The notes beneath the pieces are model-generated. The model had not been told where the DNA came from. It made no database searches and worked only from the letters and a program-made list of their open reading frames with translations. Source: Intestinibacillus massiliensis (GTDB lineage: Bacteria > Bacillota > Clostridia > Oscillospirales > Butyricicoccaceae). Taken from it: a DNA stretch of 64,000 nucleotides. Positions 51,295 through 60,139 of the stretch are shown in pieces. Numbering within the stretch: the first letter of the stretch is position 1; each line of letters opens with the position of its first letter. Position numbers and translations under genes: made by a program. Location: positions 183,160 to 247,159 of the forward strand of contig JAJUJC010000004.1 in the NCBI GenBank assembly GCA_029267335.1, written 5' to 3'.

Positions 51295-52461
51295 TCAGTC
51301 GATCACACGCACGCGGATCATGCCGCCGAGCGCCTTGAGCGCTGCGATCATCGCATCATCCGGCTGCACATCGACATCCATGATGGTATAAGCAAAATCG
51401 CCGCGCGAGCGATTGCCCATGTTCTCGATATTTGTGCCCTTGCCCGAAAGCACACCGGTGATCGCGCCGATCATGTTCGGAATGTTCTTGTGGATCATGC
51501 AGATGCGCGTGCCCTTTTCGCGCGGTACCTTGAGGTTCGGGAAGTTGACCGAGTTGCGGATGATGCCCTTTTCCAGGTAATCGCGCACTTCCTGCACCGC
51601 CATGACCGCGCAGTTATCCTCGCTCTCGCCGGTAGACGCGCCGAGGTGCGGGAACACGATCGCATTCGGCTGCGCAAGCATGCGCTCGGTCGCGAAGTCG
51701 CTGACGTAGCATGCGCACTTGCCGCTTTCGAGCGCCGCGACCATTGCGGTCTCATCGACCAGCTCGCCGCGCGCGAGGTTGATCACGCGCACGCCATCCT
51801 TCATCAGGGCAAGCGCGTCCGCGCCGATGATGCCGCGCGTTGCGTCCATCAGCGGCACATGCACGGTGATATAGTCGCATTCCTTGAAAATATCCTCGAT
51901 CTCGGTCACATGCTTGACGCTGCGGCTGAGTGCAAGCGCTGCATCGACCGACAGGAAGGGATCATAGCCATAGACTTCCATGCCCAGACCGATCGCCGCG
52001 TTTGCGACCTTGACGCCGATCGCGCCCAGACCGATGACACCGAGTTTCTTGCCCTCGATCTCGGGGCCGGCAAAGTTTGCCTTGCCTTTTTCCGCCATGG
52101 GGCCGATCTGCTCGCCGTTGCCCGCGAGCGTACGCGTCCACTCGATGCCCTGCACGAGCTTGCGCGAGGACATGAGCAGTCCCGCAATGACAAGCTCCTT
52201 GACCGCATTCGCATTCGCGCCCGGGGTGTTGAATACAACGATGCCCTGCTCGGCACACTGATCGAGAGGAATGTTGTTGACGCCCGCACCTGCGCGCGCG
52301 ATGCACTGCAGGTTCTCGGGGAACACGGTGTCGTGCAGCTTCGCGGAGCGCACGAGCACAGCGTCGTAATTGTCGAATTCCTCGCCGCAGACGTACTGAT
52401 CCGCAGGCAGAAGATCGGTGCCGATCTTGGCAATTTTATTAAAAAGCTTTACCTGATACAT
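51295..52461 (-). CDS. serA: D-3-phosphoglycerate dehydrogenase
   Basis: A 388-residue enzyme for the first step of serine synthesis. The NAD-binding motif VIGLGAIGVKVANAA is near residue 145. The catalytic Arg is in NLARGELVDE, and the His in FPHLGAST. A C-terminal ACT domain (~315-388) suggests serine feedback. The intervening domain of long PHGDH forms is absent. It starts 7 bases after serC on the same strand, with GTGAGGG as the ribosome site. Confidence 0.93.
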   Translation of the reverse strand: MYQVKLFNKIAKIGTDLLPADQYVCGEEFDNYDAVLVRSAKLHDTVFPENLQCIARAGAGVNNIPLDQCAEQGIVVFNTPGANANAVKELVIAGLLMSSRKLVQGIEWTRTLAGNGEQIGPMAEKGKANFAGPEIEGKKLGVIGLGAIGVKVANAAIGLGMEVYGYDPFLSVDAALALSRSVKHVTEIEDIFKECDYITVHVPLMDATRGIIGADALALMKDGVRVINLARGELVDETAMVAALESGKCACYVSDFATERMLAQPNAIVFPHLGASTGESEDNCAVMAVQEVRDYLEKGIIRNSVNFPNLKVPREKGTRICMIHKNIPNMIGAITGVLSGKGTNIENMGNRSRGDFAYTIMDVDVQPDDAMIAALKALGGMIRVRVID

Positions 52462-52468
52462 GATACCC

Positions 52469-53557
52469 TCACTTATTCTCCTGCTCAAACTTCTTCATGA
52501 ACGCAATGAGGTGCTCTACGCCCTCGAGCGGCATCGCATTGTAGATCGACGCACGCATGCCGCCGACCGAGCGGTGGCCCTTAAGGTTCGTCATGCCGTC
52601 TGCGATGGACTCCTTGACGAACTTCGCGTCCAGCTCTTCGTTGCCGGTGCGGAACGTGACGTTCATGTTGGAACGGCTGTCCGGACGCGCGACACTCTTG
52701 TAGAAATCAGTCGAATCAAGATAATCGTAGAGCAGATTTGCCTTCTTTTCGTTCATCTTCTGCATCTCAGTGAGACCGCCGATGGACTCGATCCACTCGA
52801 GCACGAGGCCGAGGATGTAAATGGCATAGGTCGGCGGGGTGTTGGGCATAGAGTCCTTATCCGCCATGAGCTTCCAGTCAAGGATCTGGGGCATGTTCTC
52901 GCGGTAGTTGCCGAGCAGGTCCTCGCGCACGATGACGACGGTCAGACCGGCGGGGCCCATGTTCTTCTGCGCGCCCGCCATGATGACACCGTACTTCGTC
53001 ACGTCGATGGGCTTCGACAGAATGTTCGAGGACATATCCGCGACGACCGGTACGCCTGCGGGCGTTTCGGGATCATAGTGCCACTCGGTACCGTAGATCG
53101 TGTTGTTTGCGCAGATGTAGAAATAGTCCGCGTCCGCGTTCAGCTGCAGCTCGGACTGTGCAGGGATATGGTCAAAGCCGGTCTCCTCAGTCGTTGCGGC
53201 GATCGAAACGGTGCCGAACTTCTTCGCTTCCTTCGCCGCGCTCTTGGCGAAGTGACCCGTGACGGCGTAATCCGCCTTGCCGGTCTTCATGAGGTTGAGC
53301 GGGATCGCGGAGAATTGCAGCGTCGCGCCGCCCTGCAGGAAGAGAACCTTGTAGTTGTCCGGGATGTTCATCACACGGCGCAGGCGCTCCTGGGTATCCT
53401 TGATAATGCCATCGTAGACCTTAGATCGATGGCTCATCTCCATAACACTCATACCTGAGCCCTGACAGTTCGTCATTTCTGAAGCGGCCTTTTCGAGAAC
53501 CGGCAGCGGGAGCATGGACGGACCTGCGGAGAAGTTGTAGATTCTAAAGTCTGACAT
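52469..53557 (-). CDS. serC: Phosphoserine aminotransferase
   Basis: A 362-residue PLP enzyme of serine (and possibly pyridoxal phosphate) synthesis. It starts with the family motif YNFSAGPSMLPLPVLEKA, and the PLP-Lys is in MAGAQKNMGPAGLTVVIVRED near residue 195. The C-terminal GGMRASIYNAMPLEGVEHL is intact. It is first gene of the serC-serA operon. The ATG at 53557 is chosen by homology; the upstream in-frame residues are not conserved. A serB gene is not present here. Confidence 0.96.
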   Translation of the reverse strand: MSDFRIYNFSAGPSMLPLPVLEKAASEMTNCQGSGMSVMEMSHRSKVYDGIIKDTQERLRRVMNIPDNYKVLFLQGGATLQFSAIPLNLMKTGKADYAVTGHFAKSAAKEAKKFGTVSIAATTEETGFDHIPAQSELQLNADADYFYICANNTIYGTEWHYDPETPAGVPVVADMSSNILSKPIDVTKYGVIMAGAQKNMGPAGLTVVIVREDLLGNYRENMPQILDWKLMADKDSMPNTPPTYAIYILGLVLEWIESIGGLTEMQKMNEKKANLLYDYLDSTDFYKSVARPDSRSNMNVTFRTGNEELDAKFVKESIADGMTNLKGHRSVGGMRASIYNAMPLEGVEHLIAFMKKFEQENK

Positions 53558-53627
53558 TTTGAGGTACCTGCCTTTCATTTTTTGCGTTTGCACGCGCGCC
53601 GCGTTCATCATGCGGTGCGTACTTATA

Positions 53628-53657
53628 ATTATAATACCGCACGCTTACAAAACGCAA
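53628..53657 (-). promoter_or_regulatory. Sigma-A promoter of serCA
   Basis: Reverse strand: TTGCGT (53652-53657), 18-base spacer, TATAAT (53628-53633). Confidence 0.65.
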
Positions 53658-53659
53658 GG

Positions 53660-53688
53660 TTCACCTTCCATTTTATTTATGGTATAAT
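53660..53688 (+). promoter_or_regulatory. Sigma-A promoter of the decarboxylase-holB-ricT operon
   Basis: TTCACC (53660-53665), 17-base spacer, TATAAT (53683-53688). It diverges from the serCA promoter, which it almost touches. Confidence 0.7.
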
Positions 53689-53697
53689 ATCTAAAAA

Positions 53698-53704
53698 TGT
53701 CGAA
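53698..53704 (+). promoter_or_regulatory. Spo0A-box sequence after the promoter
   Basis: TGTCGAA, preceded by AAAAA, begins 10 bases after the -10 element, a position where bound Spo0A would repress. Confidence 0.4.
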
Positions 53705-53812
53705 TGCGAAGCACGCGCTGTGAACGATTTCCATAGTTTGCGCTGCTAAATCGTTTTTGCATGCCATTTCCTTTTATCCTGCAAAACGGTGCGACCAAAG
53801 GAGGACTTTCCC

Positions 53813-55195
53813 ATGAACCACCCCACCGGCGGCGCGCCGCTCTACGAGGCGCTGCAAGCGCTTGCCGCGCGCGATACCGCCCGCTTCCACATGCCCGGAC
53901 ACAAGGGCAAGCCGGTTTTTGACGCGTTCGCAAACGTGTTCGAGATCGACTTCACCGAGACCTACGGCACGGGCAACCTCTACGAGGGCACCGGTCCCAT
54001 CCGCGCCGCGGAAGCGCGCGCCGCCGCACTCTATAAGGCGGCGGACTGCCACTTCCTGACCGGCGGCTCGACACAGGGCGTGCACGCGATGCTCTATGCC
54101 GCGTGCGGCGCGGGCGGTGTGATCGCGCTCGACCGTTCCGGGCACAAAAGCGCGCTTTCCGCGTGCGCACTGTTCGATCTGACGCCGCATTTCGTGCACC
54201 CCGAGTCGGTCGAGCCGTTCGGCTTCCGCGCGCACCTCGCGCCCGACGAGGTCGAGGAAACGCTGCGCGCCCGTCCCGACATCCGTGCGCTGCTCGTCGT
54301 GTCGCCCAACTATTACGGCGTGCGGCAGGACTTGCCCGCGCTCGCGGCGATCTGCCACAAGCACGGACGGCTGCTGCTCGTCGATGCCGCGCACGGGGCG
54401 CATTTTCCCGCGCTCGGTCTGCCCTCCCCCATTGAGGAGGGCGCGGATGCCACCGTGCTTTCCGCACACAAAACGCTGCCCGCGCTCGGACAGGGCGCAT
54501 ATCTGCTCTTTGCCGATACGATGAACGGCGCGCGGCTGCGCGAAGGCGAGGCGATGGTCGGCACGTCCAGCCCGTCCTATCCCGTGATGGCATCGCTCGA
54601 TCTCGCACGCGTATGGCTCGAGGGCACGGGTGGCGAAGCCTACCGCGCCGCCGCGCTCGAAAGTCGGCATCTGCGCGATACGATCGCCGCGCATACGCCC
54701 TTTATTCCCGTCACGCCGCGCGATTTTCCCGCGCTCGACCCCTGCCGCCTGACTGTATGCACTGCCGCGACCACACTGACCGGTCATGCGCTCGCGGACG
54801 CGCTCTTTGCGCGGCACGAAGTCGCGTGCGAAATGGCGGATGACCGCAACATTGTGTTCATCCTGAGCGGCGCGGACAGTCCGTTCGATGTGCTGCGGCT
54901 GAGTCGCGCGCTCGCAAGCGAGGGTAAAAGTGCGCAACGCGCGCCGCTGCCCGCCCCCATTCCGCCGCTGCCCCATGCCGAGCGCGTGCTGTCCGTGCGG
55001 CAGGCATGGTTTTCCCCGCACGAAAACGTGCCGCTGACCCGCGCTGCGGGACGCGTGTGTGCGCGCGCGGTCACGCCCTATCCGCCCGGCATCCCGCTGC
55101 TGTGGCCGGGCGAGAAAATAACCGCTGCGCACATTGAATTCCTACTGCAAAGATGCTATACTGAAACTGAACAAATCTCCGTCATTTGTTCGTAA
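53813..55195 (+). CDS. Orn/Lys/Arg decarboxylase-family PLP enzyme (YaaO-like)
   Basis: A 460-residue fold-type I PLP protein. It starts with the family pattern RFHMPGHKGKP near residue 25 and has TGGSTQGVHAML, DAAHGAHFPAL and the Schiff-base Lys in LSAHKTLPALGQGAYL near 220. Length is at the short end for the Gram-positive group represented by YaaO and related arginine/lysine decarboxylases. AAAGGAGG precedes the ATG at 53813. As in Bacillus (yaaO-tmk-yaaQ-holB-yaaT), it heads a cluster with the c-di-AMP receptor, holB and ricT, but tmk is missing. Confidence 0.88.
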   Translation: MNHPTGGAPLYEALQALAARDTARFHMPGHKGKPVFDAFANVFEIDFTETYGTGNLYEGTGPIRAAEARAAALYKAADCHFLTGGSTQGVHAMLYAACGAGGVIALDRSGHKSALSACALFDLTPHFVHPESVEPFGFRAHLAPDEVEETLRARPDIRALLVVSPNYYGVRQDLPALAAICHKHGRLLLVDAAHGAHFPALGLPSPIEEGADATVLSAHKTLPALGQGAYLLFADTMNGARLREGEAMVGTSSPSYPVMASLDLARVWLEGTGGEAYRAAALESRHLRDTIAAHTPFIPVTPRDFPALDPCRLTVCTAATTLTGHALADALFARHEVACEMADDRNIVFILSGADSPFDVLRLSRALASEGKSAQRAPLPAPIPPLPHAERVLSVRQAWFSPHENVPLTRAAGRVCARAVTPYPPGIPLLWPGEKITAAHIEFLLQRCYTETEQISVICS

Positions 55196-55231
55196 TGCAA
55201 CCGGTTATTGCGGCAAAGGAGGGAAACCTAT

Positions 55232-55555
55232 ATGAAAATGCTGCTTGCGATCATCAATTCCGACGACGCGCCGAGCGTCATGGGAAACCTCATGAAGCAG
55301 GGTTACCAGATCACCAAGCTCGCGACAACGGGCGGTTTCCTGCGCGCGGGCAACGTCACGATTCTCATCGGACTGGAGGAAGAGCAACTCGAGCGCGCGC
55401 TTTCCATCATCCGCACCTATTCTTCTTCGCGCAAACAGGTCATCCCAACGACCGCGGAAATGGGCATGGGCTTCTACCCCACCCTGCCGGTCGAGGTCGA
55501 GGTCGGCGGCGCGACGGTATTCGTGCTGGGCGTCGAGCGCTTCGAGAAGCTGTAA
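55232..55555 (+). CDS. darA: Cyclic-di-AMP receptor DarA/PstA (YaaQ)
   Basis: A 107-residue PII-like signal protein that binds cyclic di-AMP. Family features are KMLLAIINSDDAPSVMGNL, the TKLATTGGFLRAGNVT strand-turn that forms the nucleotide site and the closing VEVGGATVFVLGVERFEKL. GGAGGG precedes the ATG. Its downstream targets are not known. It is followed 1 base later by holB. Confidence 0.93.
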   Translation: MKMLLAIINSDDAPSVMGNLMKQGYQITKLATTGGFLRAGNVTILIGLEEEQLERALSIIRTYSSSRKQVIPTTAEMGMGFYPTLPVEVEVGGATVFVLGVERFEKL

Positions 55556-55556
55556 T

Positions 55557-56423
55557 ATGGCACAAACGACACGCTCCGCGGAGCAGATCTTCCGCGCGTT
55601 GACCGCGGGACGCTTTCCCCAGACCATTTTGCTGACCGGTGAGACCGGCAGTGGCAAGACCGCGCTCGCAAACCGTCTCGCCGCCGCGCTGCTGTGTACC
55701 GGCGACGCACCCCGTCCGTGCGGTGTGTGCGGCGCGTGCCGCAAGCTCGCGCATGACGTGCATCCCGATCTGACCATCCTGGACGAGGGCGACGCGGACA
55801 TCAAGGTCGACCGCGCACGCGCGCTGCGCAGCGAGATCGCGGTGCGCCCGAACGACGGCGAGCGCCGCGTGGTCATCGTGTTGGGCGCGCACCACATGAA
55901 CCCCTCGGCGCAGAACGCGCTGCTCAAGACCCTGGAAGAGCCGCCCGACTACGCCTTTTTCATCCTGACAAGCGACAAGCCCGGGCTGCTGCTGCCGACC
56001 ATCCTGTCGCGCTGCACAAAATACGAGCTTGCGCCCGCCGCCGCTGCGGACGAGCCGGACGAGGCGCTCGTCGCACTCGCCAAGCCCATCGTGGGCGCGC
56101 TCGGCATGGGCGACGAGATCTCCCTGCTGCGCGCGTCGATGGCGCTCGAAAAACAGCCCCGACCGACGCAGCGCGCGCTGCTTTTGCTGTTGCGCACCGC
56201 GGTGCGCGACGCGCTGTTTGCGTCAAGCGGTCTGTCCGGTCGGCTGCTGCCCGCGTTGTCGGGCGAGACTGCCGCGCTTGCGCGCGCGGTCGACGCCGAG
56301 CGGCTGCTCCGGCTGTCCGGCTTCCTCGTCACCCTCGGTGACCGGCTCGACGTGAACGCGGCTTCCGCTGCGACGAGCAGCGCGCTCACCGCGGGTGCGT
56401 TCACCATTTGCTACGCTCCTTAA
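55557..56423 (+). CDS. holB: DNA polymerase III delta' subunit
   Basis: A 288-residue clamp-loader subunit. Walker A-like GETGSGKTALANRL is near residue 30, a Cys-rich zinc motif (CTGDAPRPCGVCGAC) follows, then the SRC motif in LPTILSRCTKYEL near 155. The C-terminal collar region is short compared with the ~330 residues usual in Firmicutes. It starts within 1 base of the darA stop and overlaps the upstream part of the ricT transcript. Confidence 0.93.
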   Translation: MAQTTRSAEQIFRALTAGRFPQTILLTGETGSGKTALANRLAAALLCTGDAPRPCGVCGACRKLAHDVHPDLTILDEGDADIKVDRARALRSEIAVRPNDGERRVVIVLGAHHMNPSAQNALLKTLEEPPDYAFFILTSDKPGLLLPTILSRCTKYELAPAAAADEPDEALVALAKPIVGALGMGDEISLLRASMALEKQPRPTQRALLLLLRTAVRDALFASSGLSGRLLPALSGETAALARAVDAERLLRLSGFLVTLGDRLDVNAASAATSSALTAGAFTICYAP

Positions 56424-56452
56424 TCTCAAATTTTATGCGGGAGGATCACTTC

Positions 56453-57613
56453 TTGATCAATATTATCGGCGTCCGATTCAAAAAAATCGGCAAGCTTTAT
56501 TACTTTGACCCTTGCGACATGCAGGTCAAGCTGGGCGATCATGTCATCGTCGAGACCGCGCGCGGCGCGGAATACGGCGAGGTCGTGCTCGCCAACACCG
56601 AGGTGGAGGACGACAACGTCGTGCAGCCGCTCAAAAAGGTCATCCGCGTCGCCACCAAAAACGACGACGAGGTCATGCAGGAAAACGAGCGCCATGCGCG
56701 CGAAGCCTTCGACATCTGCAAGCGCAAAATCGCCGAGCACAAGCTCGACATGCATCTGGTCACCGTCGAATGCACCTTTGACCTGAACAAGATTCTGTTT
56801 TACTTCACCGCGGACGGTCGCGTTGACTTCCGCGACCTTGTCAAAGACCTTGCAGGCGTGTTCCGCACGCGCATTGAGCTGCGCCAGATTGGTGTGCGCG
56901 ACGAGGCGAAGATGCTCGGCGGTTTGGGCGCATGCGGCCGTGAGCTGTGCTGTTCGTCCTATCTTGAGGACTTTCAGCCCGTGTCCATCAACATGGCGAA
57001 GGAGCAGAATCTTTCGCTCAACCCCGCGAAGATTTCCGGCACCTGCGGCCGCCTGATGTGCTGTCTCAAATACGAGCACGAGGTCTATTCCGAGCTGCAA
57101 AAGGTCACGCCGCGCGTGGGCAGCTACGTCGAAACGCCATTGGGTTGCGGCATGGTCGTTTCCGTGCAGATGCTGCGCGGTCAGTGCCGCGTGCAGCTCG
57201 ACGACGATCCGGAAAACATGCAGATCATCCCCTGCGTCGACTGCCGCACGCTGCGTGCCGCCAAGGGGCGCGGCAAGCCGATGAGCGCGCGTCCCGGTGC
57301 GCACGAGAGTGCCCCTGCATCCGATACGCCGCGCGCAGCAGCTGGCGACTGCCGCACATCCGACGCGCCCGCAGGCGACCGTCCTGCCCGCCCGCCGCAC
57401 GAAAAACGTGAGCGACGCGACGATCGTCCCGCCCGCCCCGCGCCTGCGCCTGCTCCTGCTGCGCGCGCTGCGGAGGAGACAACGGACGCCGCTGCCGTCG
57501 AGGGCGGGGAGGGTGAAAACAAGCCGCGCCGGCGCTCTCGCCGCGGCGGCCGCCGCCGTCACAAGCACCCCGAGGACGAGGGTGCATTGCAGCCCGCAAC
57601 CTCGGAAGAATAA
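56453..57613 (+). CDS. ricT: Regulatory iron-sulfur-containing complex subunit RicT (PSP1 family)
   Basis: A 386-residue YaaT/RicT protein. The PSP1 domain spans ~1-270: KIGKLYYFDP, HVIVETARGAEYGEV, and two Cys-rich blocks GACGRELCCSSYL and GTCGRLMCCLKYE that carry the 4Fe-4S ligands. In B. subtilis it forms a complex with RicA and RicF that promotes RNase Y maturation and Spo0A activation. The last ~110 residues are an added Pro/Ala/Arg-rich tail ending in RRRSRRGGRRRHKHP, probably RNA-binding. Start TTG at 56453 has GGAGG 8 bases upstream. Confidence 0.93.
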   Translation: MINIIGVRFKKIGKLYYFDPCDMQVKLGDHVIVETARGAEYGEVVLANTEVEDDNVVQPLKKVIRVATKNDDEVMQENERHAREAFDICKRKIAEHKLDMHLVTVECTFDLNKILFYFTADGRVDFRDLVKDLAGVFRTRIELRQIGVRDEAKMLGGLGACGRELCCSSYLEDFQPVSINMAKEQNLSLNPAKISGTCGRLMCCLKYEHEVYSELQKVTPRVGSYVETPLGCGMVVSVQMLRGQCRVQLDDDPENMQIIPCVDCRTLRAAKGRGKPMSARPGAHESAPASDTPRAAAGDCRTSDAPAGDRPARPPHEKRERRDDRPARPAPAPAPAARAAEETTDAAAVEGGEGENKPRRRSRRGGRRRHKHPEDEGALQPATSEE

Positions 57614-57633
57614 GCGCAATACCGTCCACTTGA

Positions 57634-57671
57634 GGCCGCTCCGGATGACACGCCGGAGCGGCTTTTTTTGC
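57634..57671 (+). terminator. Terminator of the holB-ricT operon
   Basis: GCCGCTCCGG and CCGGAGCGGC pair, followed by seven T. Confidence 0.9.
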
Positions 57672-57700
57672 GTGGCGCGCGCGCACCTGCCGCGCTTTGC

Positions 57701-57746
57701 TTGCAATGCGTGCTGCCCTGTGCTATAATTTAGTTAGTCTACTAAA
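57701..57746 (+). promoter_or_regulatory. Promoter and inverted repeat of the MarR-headed operon
   Basis: TTGCAA (57701-57706), 17-base spacer, TATAAT (57724-57729). TTTAGT (57729-57734), 6 bases, ACTAAA (57741-57746) forms a dyad starting in the -10, a likely MarR autoregulatory site. Confidence 0.7.
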
Positions 57747-57768
57747 GTTTTATAGGGAGGGAGCGTCT

Positions 57769-58212
57769 GTGACAGCTTACGATCAGATCAACAGCTTTTT
57801 GGTCGATATTTGGAGTCGTATCGGCAAAATTGAAGAACGCGCGCTGACCGCGGGACTGGAATCCGACGTGTCGATCACTGAGATCCACATCCTTGAAAAA
57901 ATCGGGGATAATCCGCGCTGCCGCATGTCCGAGATCGCGCGTGCGCTCGGCGTGACCCTCGCGACGCTGACCGTCGCCTGTGACAAGCTCGTGACGAAGG
58001 ATCTCATCTCCCGCGAGCGCGATGCGCGCGACAAGCGCGTGGTCATCGTCAGCCTGACCCCCAAGGGCATGGCGGCGTATGATTTTCACAAGCGCTTTCA
58101 CGACCGCATGATCGACGCGGCGATCAGCGGTATGGACGACGACGAACAGCGCGCGCTCGGACGTGCGCTCGACAAGCTGCAAACCTTTTTTGAGGAGCTT
58201 GCAGAAGCCTGA
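57769..58212 (+). CDS. MarR-family transcriptional regulator
   Basis: A 147-residue winged-helix regulator: dimerisation helices at both ends, helix-turn-helix CRMSEIARALGVTLATLTVACDKLVTKDLI (~60-90) and wing ERDARDKRVVIVSLTPKG. The sequence resembles FabT-type regulators of fatty-acid synthesis, but the downstream genes are not fab genes, so this name is not used. GTG at 57769 with AGGGAGGG upstream is the start. It heads a six-gene run. Confidence 0.9.
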   Translation: MTAYDQINSFLVDIWSRIGKIEERALTAGLESDVSITEIHILEKIGDNPRCRMSEIARALGVTLATLTVACDKLVTKDLISRERDARDKRVVIVSLTPKGMAAYDFHKRFHDRMIDAAISGMDDDEQRALGRALDKLQTFFEELAEA

Positions 58213-58238
58213 CCCCCGGATAGAAAGGACACCCACCC

Positions 58239-59183
58239 TTGGACAGTCTGCTTTTCAGCCTGAACGCGACCATTCCGATCTTCGCGGTCATCTTCATCAG
58301 CTATTTGCTGCGTCGGCGCGGCATCCTGCCCGAAGCCTTCCTGACCGGCGCGGACCGGTTCACATTTCGCGTGCTGCTGCCCGTTCTGCTCTTCCGCGAC
58401 ATCGCGGGCGGACGCATTTCCGAGCAGTTTGACGCGCGTTTTCTGCTGTACTGTGTCGCGGTAACGACGGTCATGTTCGCCGCGGTCTGGCTCGGCGCAG
58501 AGCTCTTTCTCAAAGAGCGTGACAGCATCGGCGCATTCACACAGGGCGCTTTTCGCTCCTCGCTTGCGATTTTTGGCATCGCTTTTGCACAGAATATCTA
58601 CGGCAGCGCGGGACTTGTGCCGCTGATGATCGTCGCAGTCGTGCCGCTCTTCAACATTTTTTCGGTCATCGTGCTCACCGTGCGCTCCCCCGGTCGGGCG
58701 ACCGGCGCGGGCGCGATGCGCAAATGCGTGCGCGGCATCCTGACGAACCCCCTCATCATTGGCATCGTACTCGGTGTCCCGTTTGCGGTGTTTGGCGTTG
58801 ATTTCCCGCCGGTTGCCGCAAAAACGCTGAACTATTTTGCGTCTATGGCGACCCCGCTCGCGCTCGTGACGATCGGCGGCGGCTTTGAGGGCAGCAAGGC
58901 GATCAAAAAGCTGCGCCCGACGCTCGTCGCGTCCGCGCTCAAGCTGCTTCTCCTGCCTGCGATCTTCCTGACGATCGGCTACGCGCTCGGTTTTCGCGAT
59001 CAGGCGCTCGTCGCGCTGCTCGTCATGCTCGGCACACCGAGCACCGTCACCTGCTATCTCATGTGCAAGAACATGGGCGGCGACTATGTATTGTCGTCAA
59101 GCATCATTGTGGTCACGACCGCGCTTTCCGCCGTGACCCTGACCGCCTTTCTCTACATCCTGCGCGCCCTCGGCGCCATCTGA
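58239..59183 (+). CDS. AEC-family transporter (auxin efflux carrier/malate permease type)
   Basis: A 314-residue, ten-helix carrier. The N-terminal FAVIFISYLLRRRGILPEAFLTGADRFTFRVLLPVLLF and the late LVMLGTPSTVTCYLMCKNMGGD are characteristic of the family. AEC members move dicarboxylates, malonate or organic acids. TTG at 58239 is the start, with AAAGGA upstream. It lies 26 bases after marR and 17 before the esterase gene. Confidence 0.9.
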   Translation: MDSLLFSLNATIPIFAVIFISYLLRRRGILPEAFLTGADRFTFRVLLPVLLFRDIAGGRISEQFDARFLLYCVAVTTVMFAAVWLGAELFLKERDSIGAFTQGAFRSSLAIFGIAFAQNIYGSAGLVPLMIVAVVPLFNIFSVIVLTVRSPGRATGAGAMRKCVRGILTNPLIIGIVLGVPFAVFGVDFPPVAAKTLNYFASMATPLALVTIGGGFEGSKAIKKLRPTLVASALKLLLLPAIFLTIGYALGFRDQALVALLVMLGTPSTVTCYLMCKNMGGDYVLSSSIIVVTTALSAVTLTAFLYILRALGAI

Positions 59184-59200
59184 AACCGGAGGAACTCTCT

Positions 59201-60124
59201 ATGGCGATCAACAAATACATGCGCGCCGCGCTGCGTGCGCTGTCTTACCCGGACATCGACGTGACGCGTCACTACCTGCTCGTGCGGCAGGCGACCCGCG
59301 TCACCCACCCGCCTCTGCCGGATGAGTGCCCCTCGTTCCCCTTTTCCGTGCCAAACGGCGACCACGAGGTGCCCTGCCGTCTGTTTACACCCCATCTCGC
59401 CATCGAGCCGCTGCCGCTCATCCTGTTTGCACACGGCGGCGGATGGATCGCGGGCGACGTATCGACCTACAGCCGCGTATGCCAGAACCTTGCCGAGTGC
59501 ACGGGGCACATGGTGCTCTCGGTCGATTATCGGCTTGCGCCCGAGTATCCGTTCCCCGCGGGGTTCGACGACTATTACGCCGTCGCCAAGGCGCTCTTTA
59601 CCGCACCTTTTCTGCCCGTGCTGCCGCACGAGATCACGGTCATGGGCGATTCCGCAGGCGGCAATCTGACCGCCGCGCTGTGCCTGCGCGCACGCGACGA
59701 GGGTTGGTTTGCGCCGCACCGTCAGATCCTGCTCTATCCCGCGTGCGCGGGCGACCACGACCCCGCGACCTCGCCCTATGAATCGCTGCGTGAGAACGGC
59801 GAGGGCTATCTTCTGACGACCAAGCGCGTGTGCGAGTACATGTCGCTCTACTGCGCCGACCCTGCCGACCGCACGAATCCCTATTTTGCGCCGCTTGCCG
59901 CGCTCGATCTGTCGCGGCAGCCCAATACGCTCATCGTCACCGCGCAGTACGATCCGCTGCGCGACGAAGGCGAAGCGTATGGCGCACGCCTGCTTGCGGA
60001 CGGCAACCGCGTGACCGTGCGCCGCATGCCGGACGCGCTGCACGGATTTTTCAGCCTGCCGCCGCGTTTTTCCACGGTGCAGACCTGCTACCGCCATATC
60101 AATGATTTTTTACACGAACCCTGA
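59201..60124 (+). CDS. Alpha/beta hydrolase of the hormone-sensitive-lipase type
   Basis: A 307-residue esterase. The oxyanion motif HGGGW is near residue 80, the nucleophile in GDSAGGNLTAAL near 150, the acid Asp in TAQYDPLRDEG and His in DALHGFFSLP near the end. No signal peptide is seen, so it is cytoplasmic. It acts on short acyl esters. GGAGG precedes the ATG. It is followed after 15 bases by a predicted acyltransferase, which suggests opposing or sequential acyl-transfer steps. Confidence 0.92.
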   Translation: MAINKYMRAALRALSYPDIDVTRHYLLVRQATRVTHPPLPDECPSFPFSVPNGDHEVPCRLFTPHLAIEPLPLILFAHGGGWIAGDVSTYSRVCQNLAECTGHMVLSVDYRLAPEYPFPAGFDDYYAVAKALFTAPFLPVLPHEITVMGDSAGGNLTAALCLRARDEGWFAPHRQILLYPACAGDHDPATSPYESLRENGEGYLLTTKRVCEYMSLYCADPADRTNPYFAPLAALDLSRQPNTLIVTAQYDPLRDEGEAYGARLLADGNRVTVRRMPDALHGFFSLPPRFSTVQTCYRHINDFLHEP

Positions 60125-60139
60125 GAGCGAGGTGCCGCG

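Noticed and set aside
57769..58212. Naming the MarR regulator FabT
   Set aside because: The sequence is FabT-like but the following genes are not fatty-acid synthesis genes and the inverted repeat does not fit the FabT site that I know.
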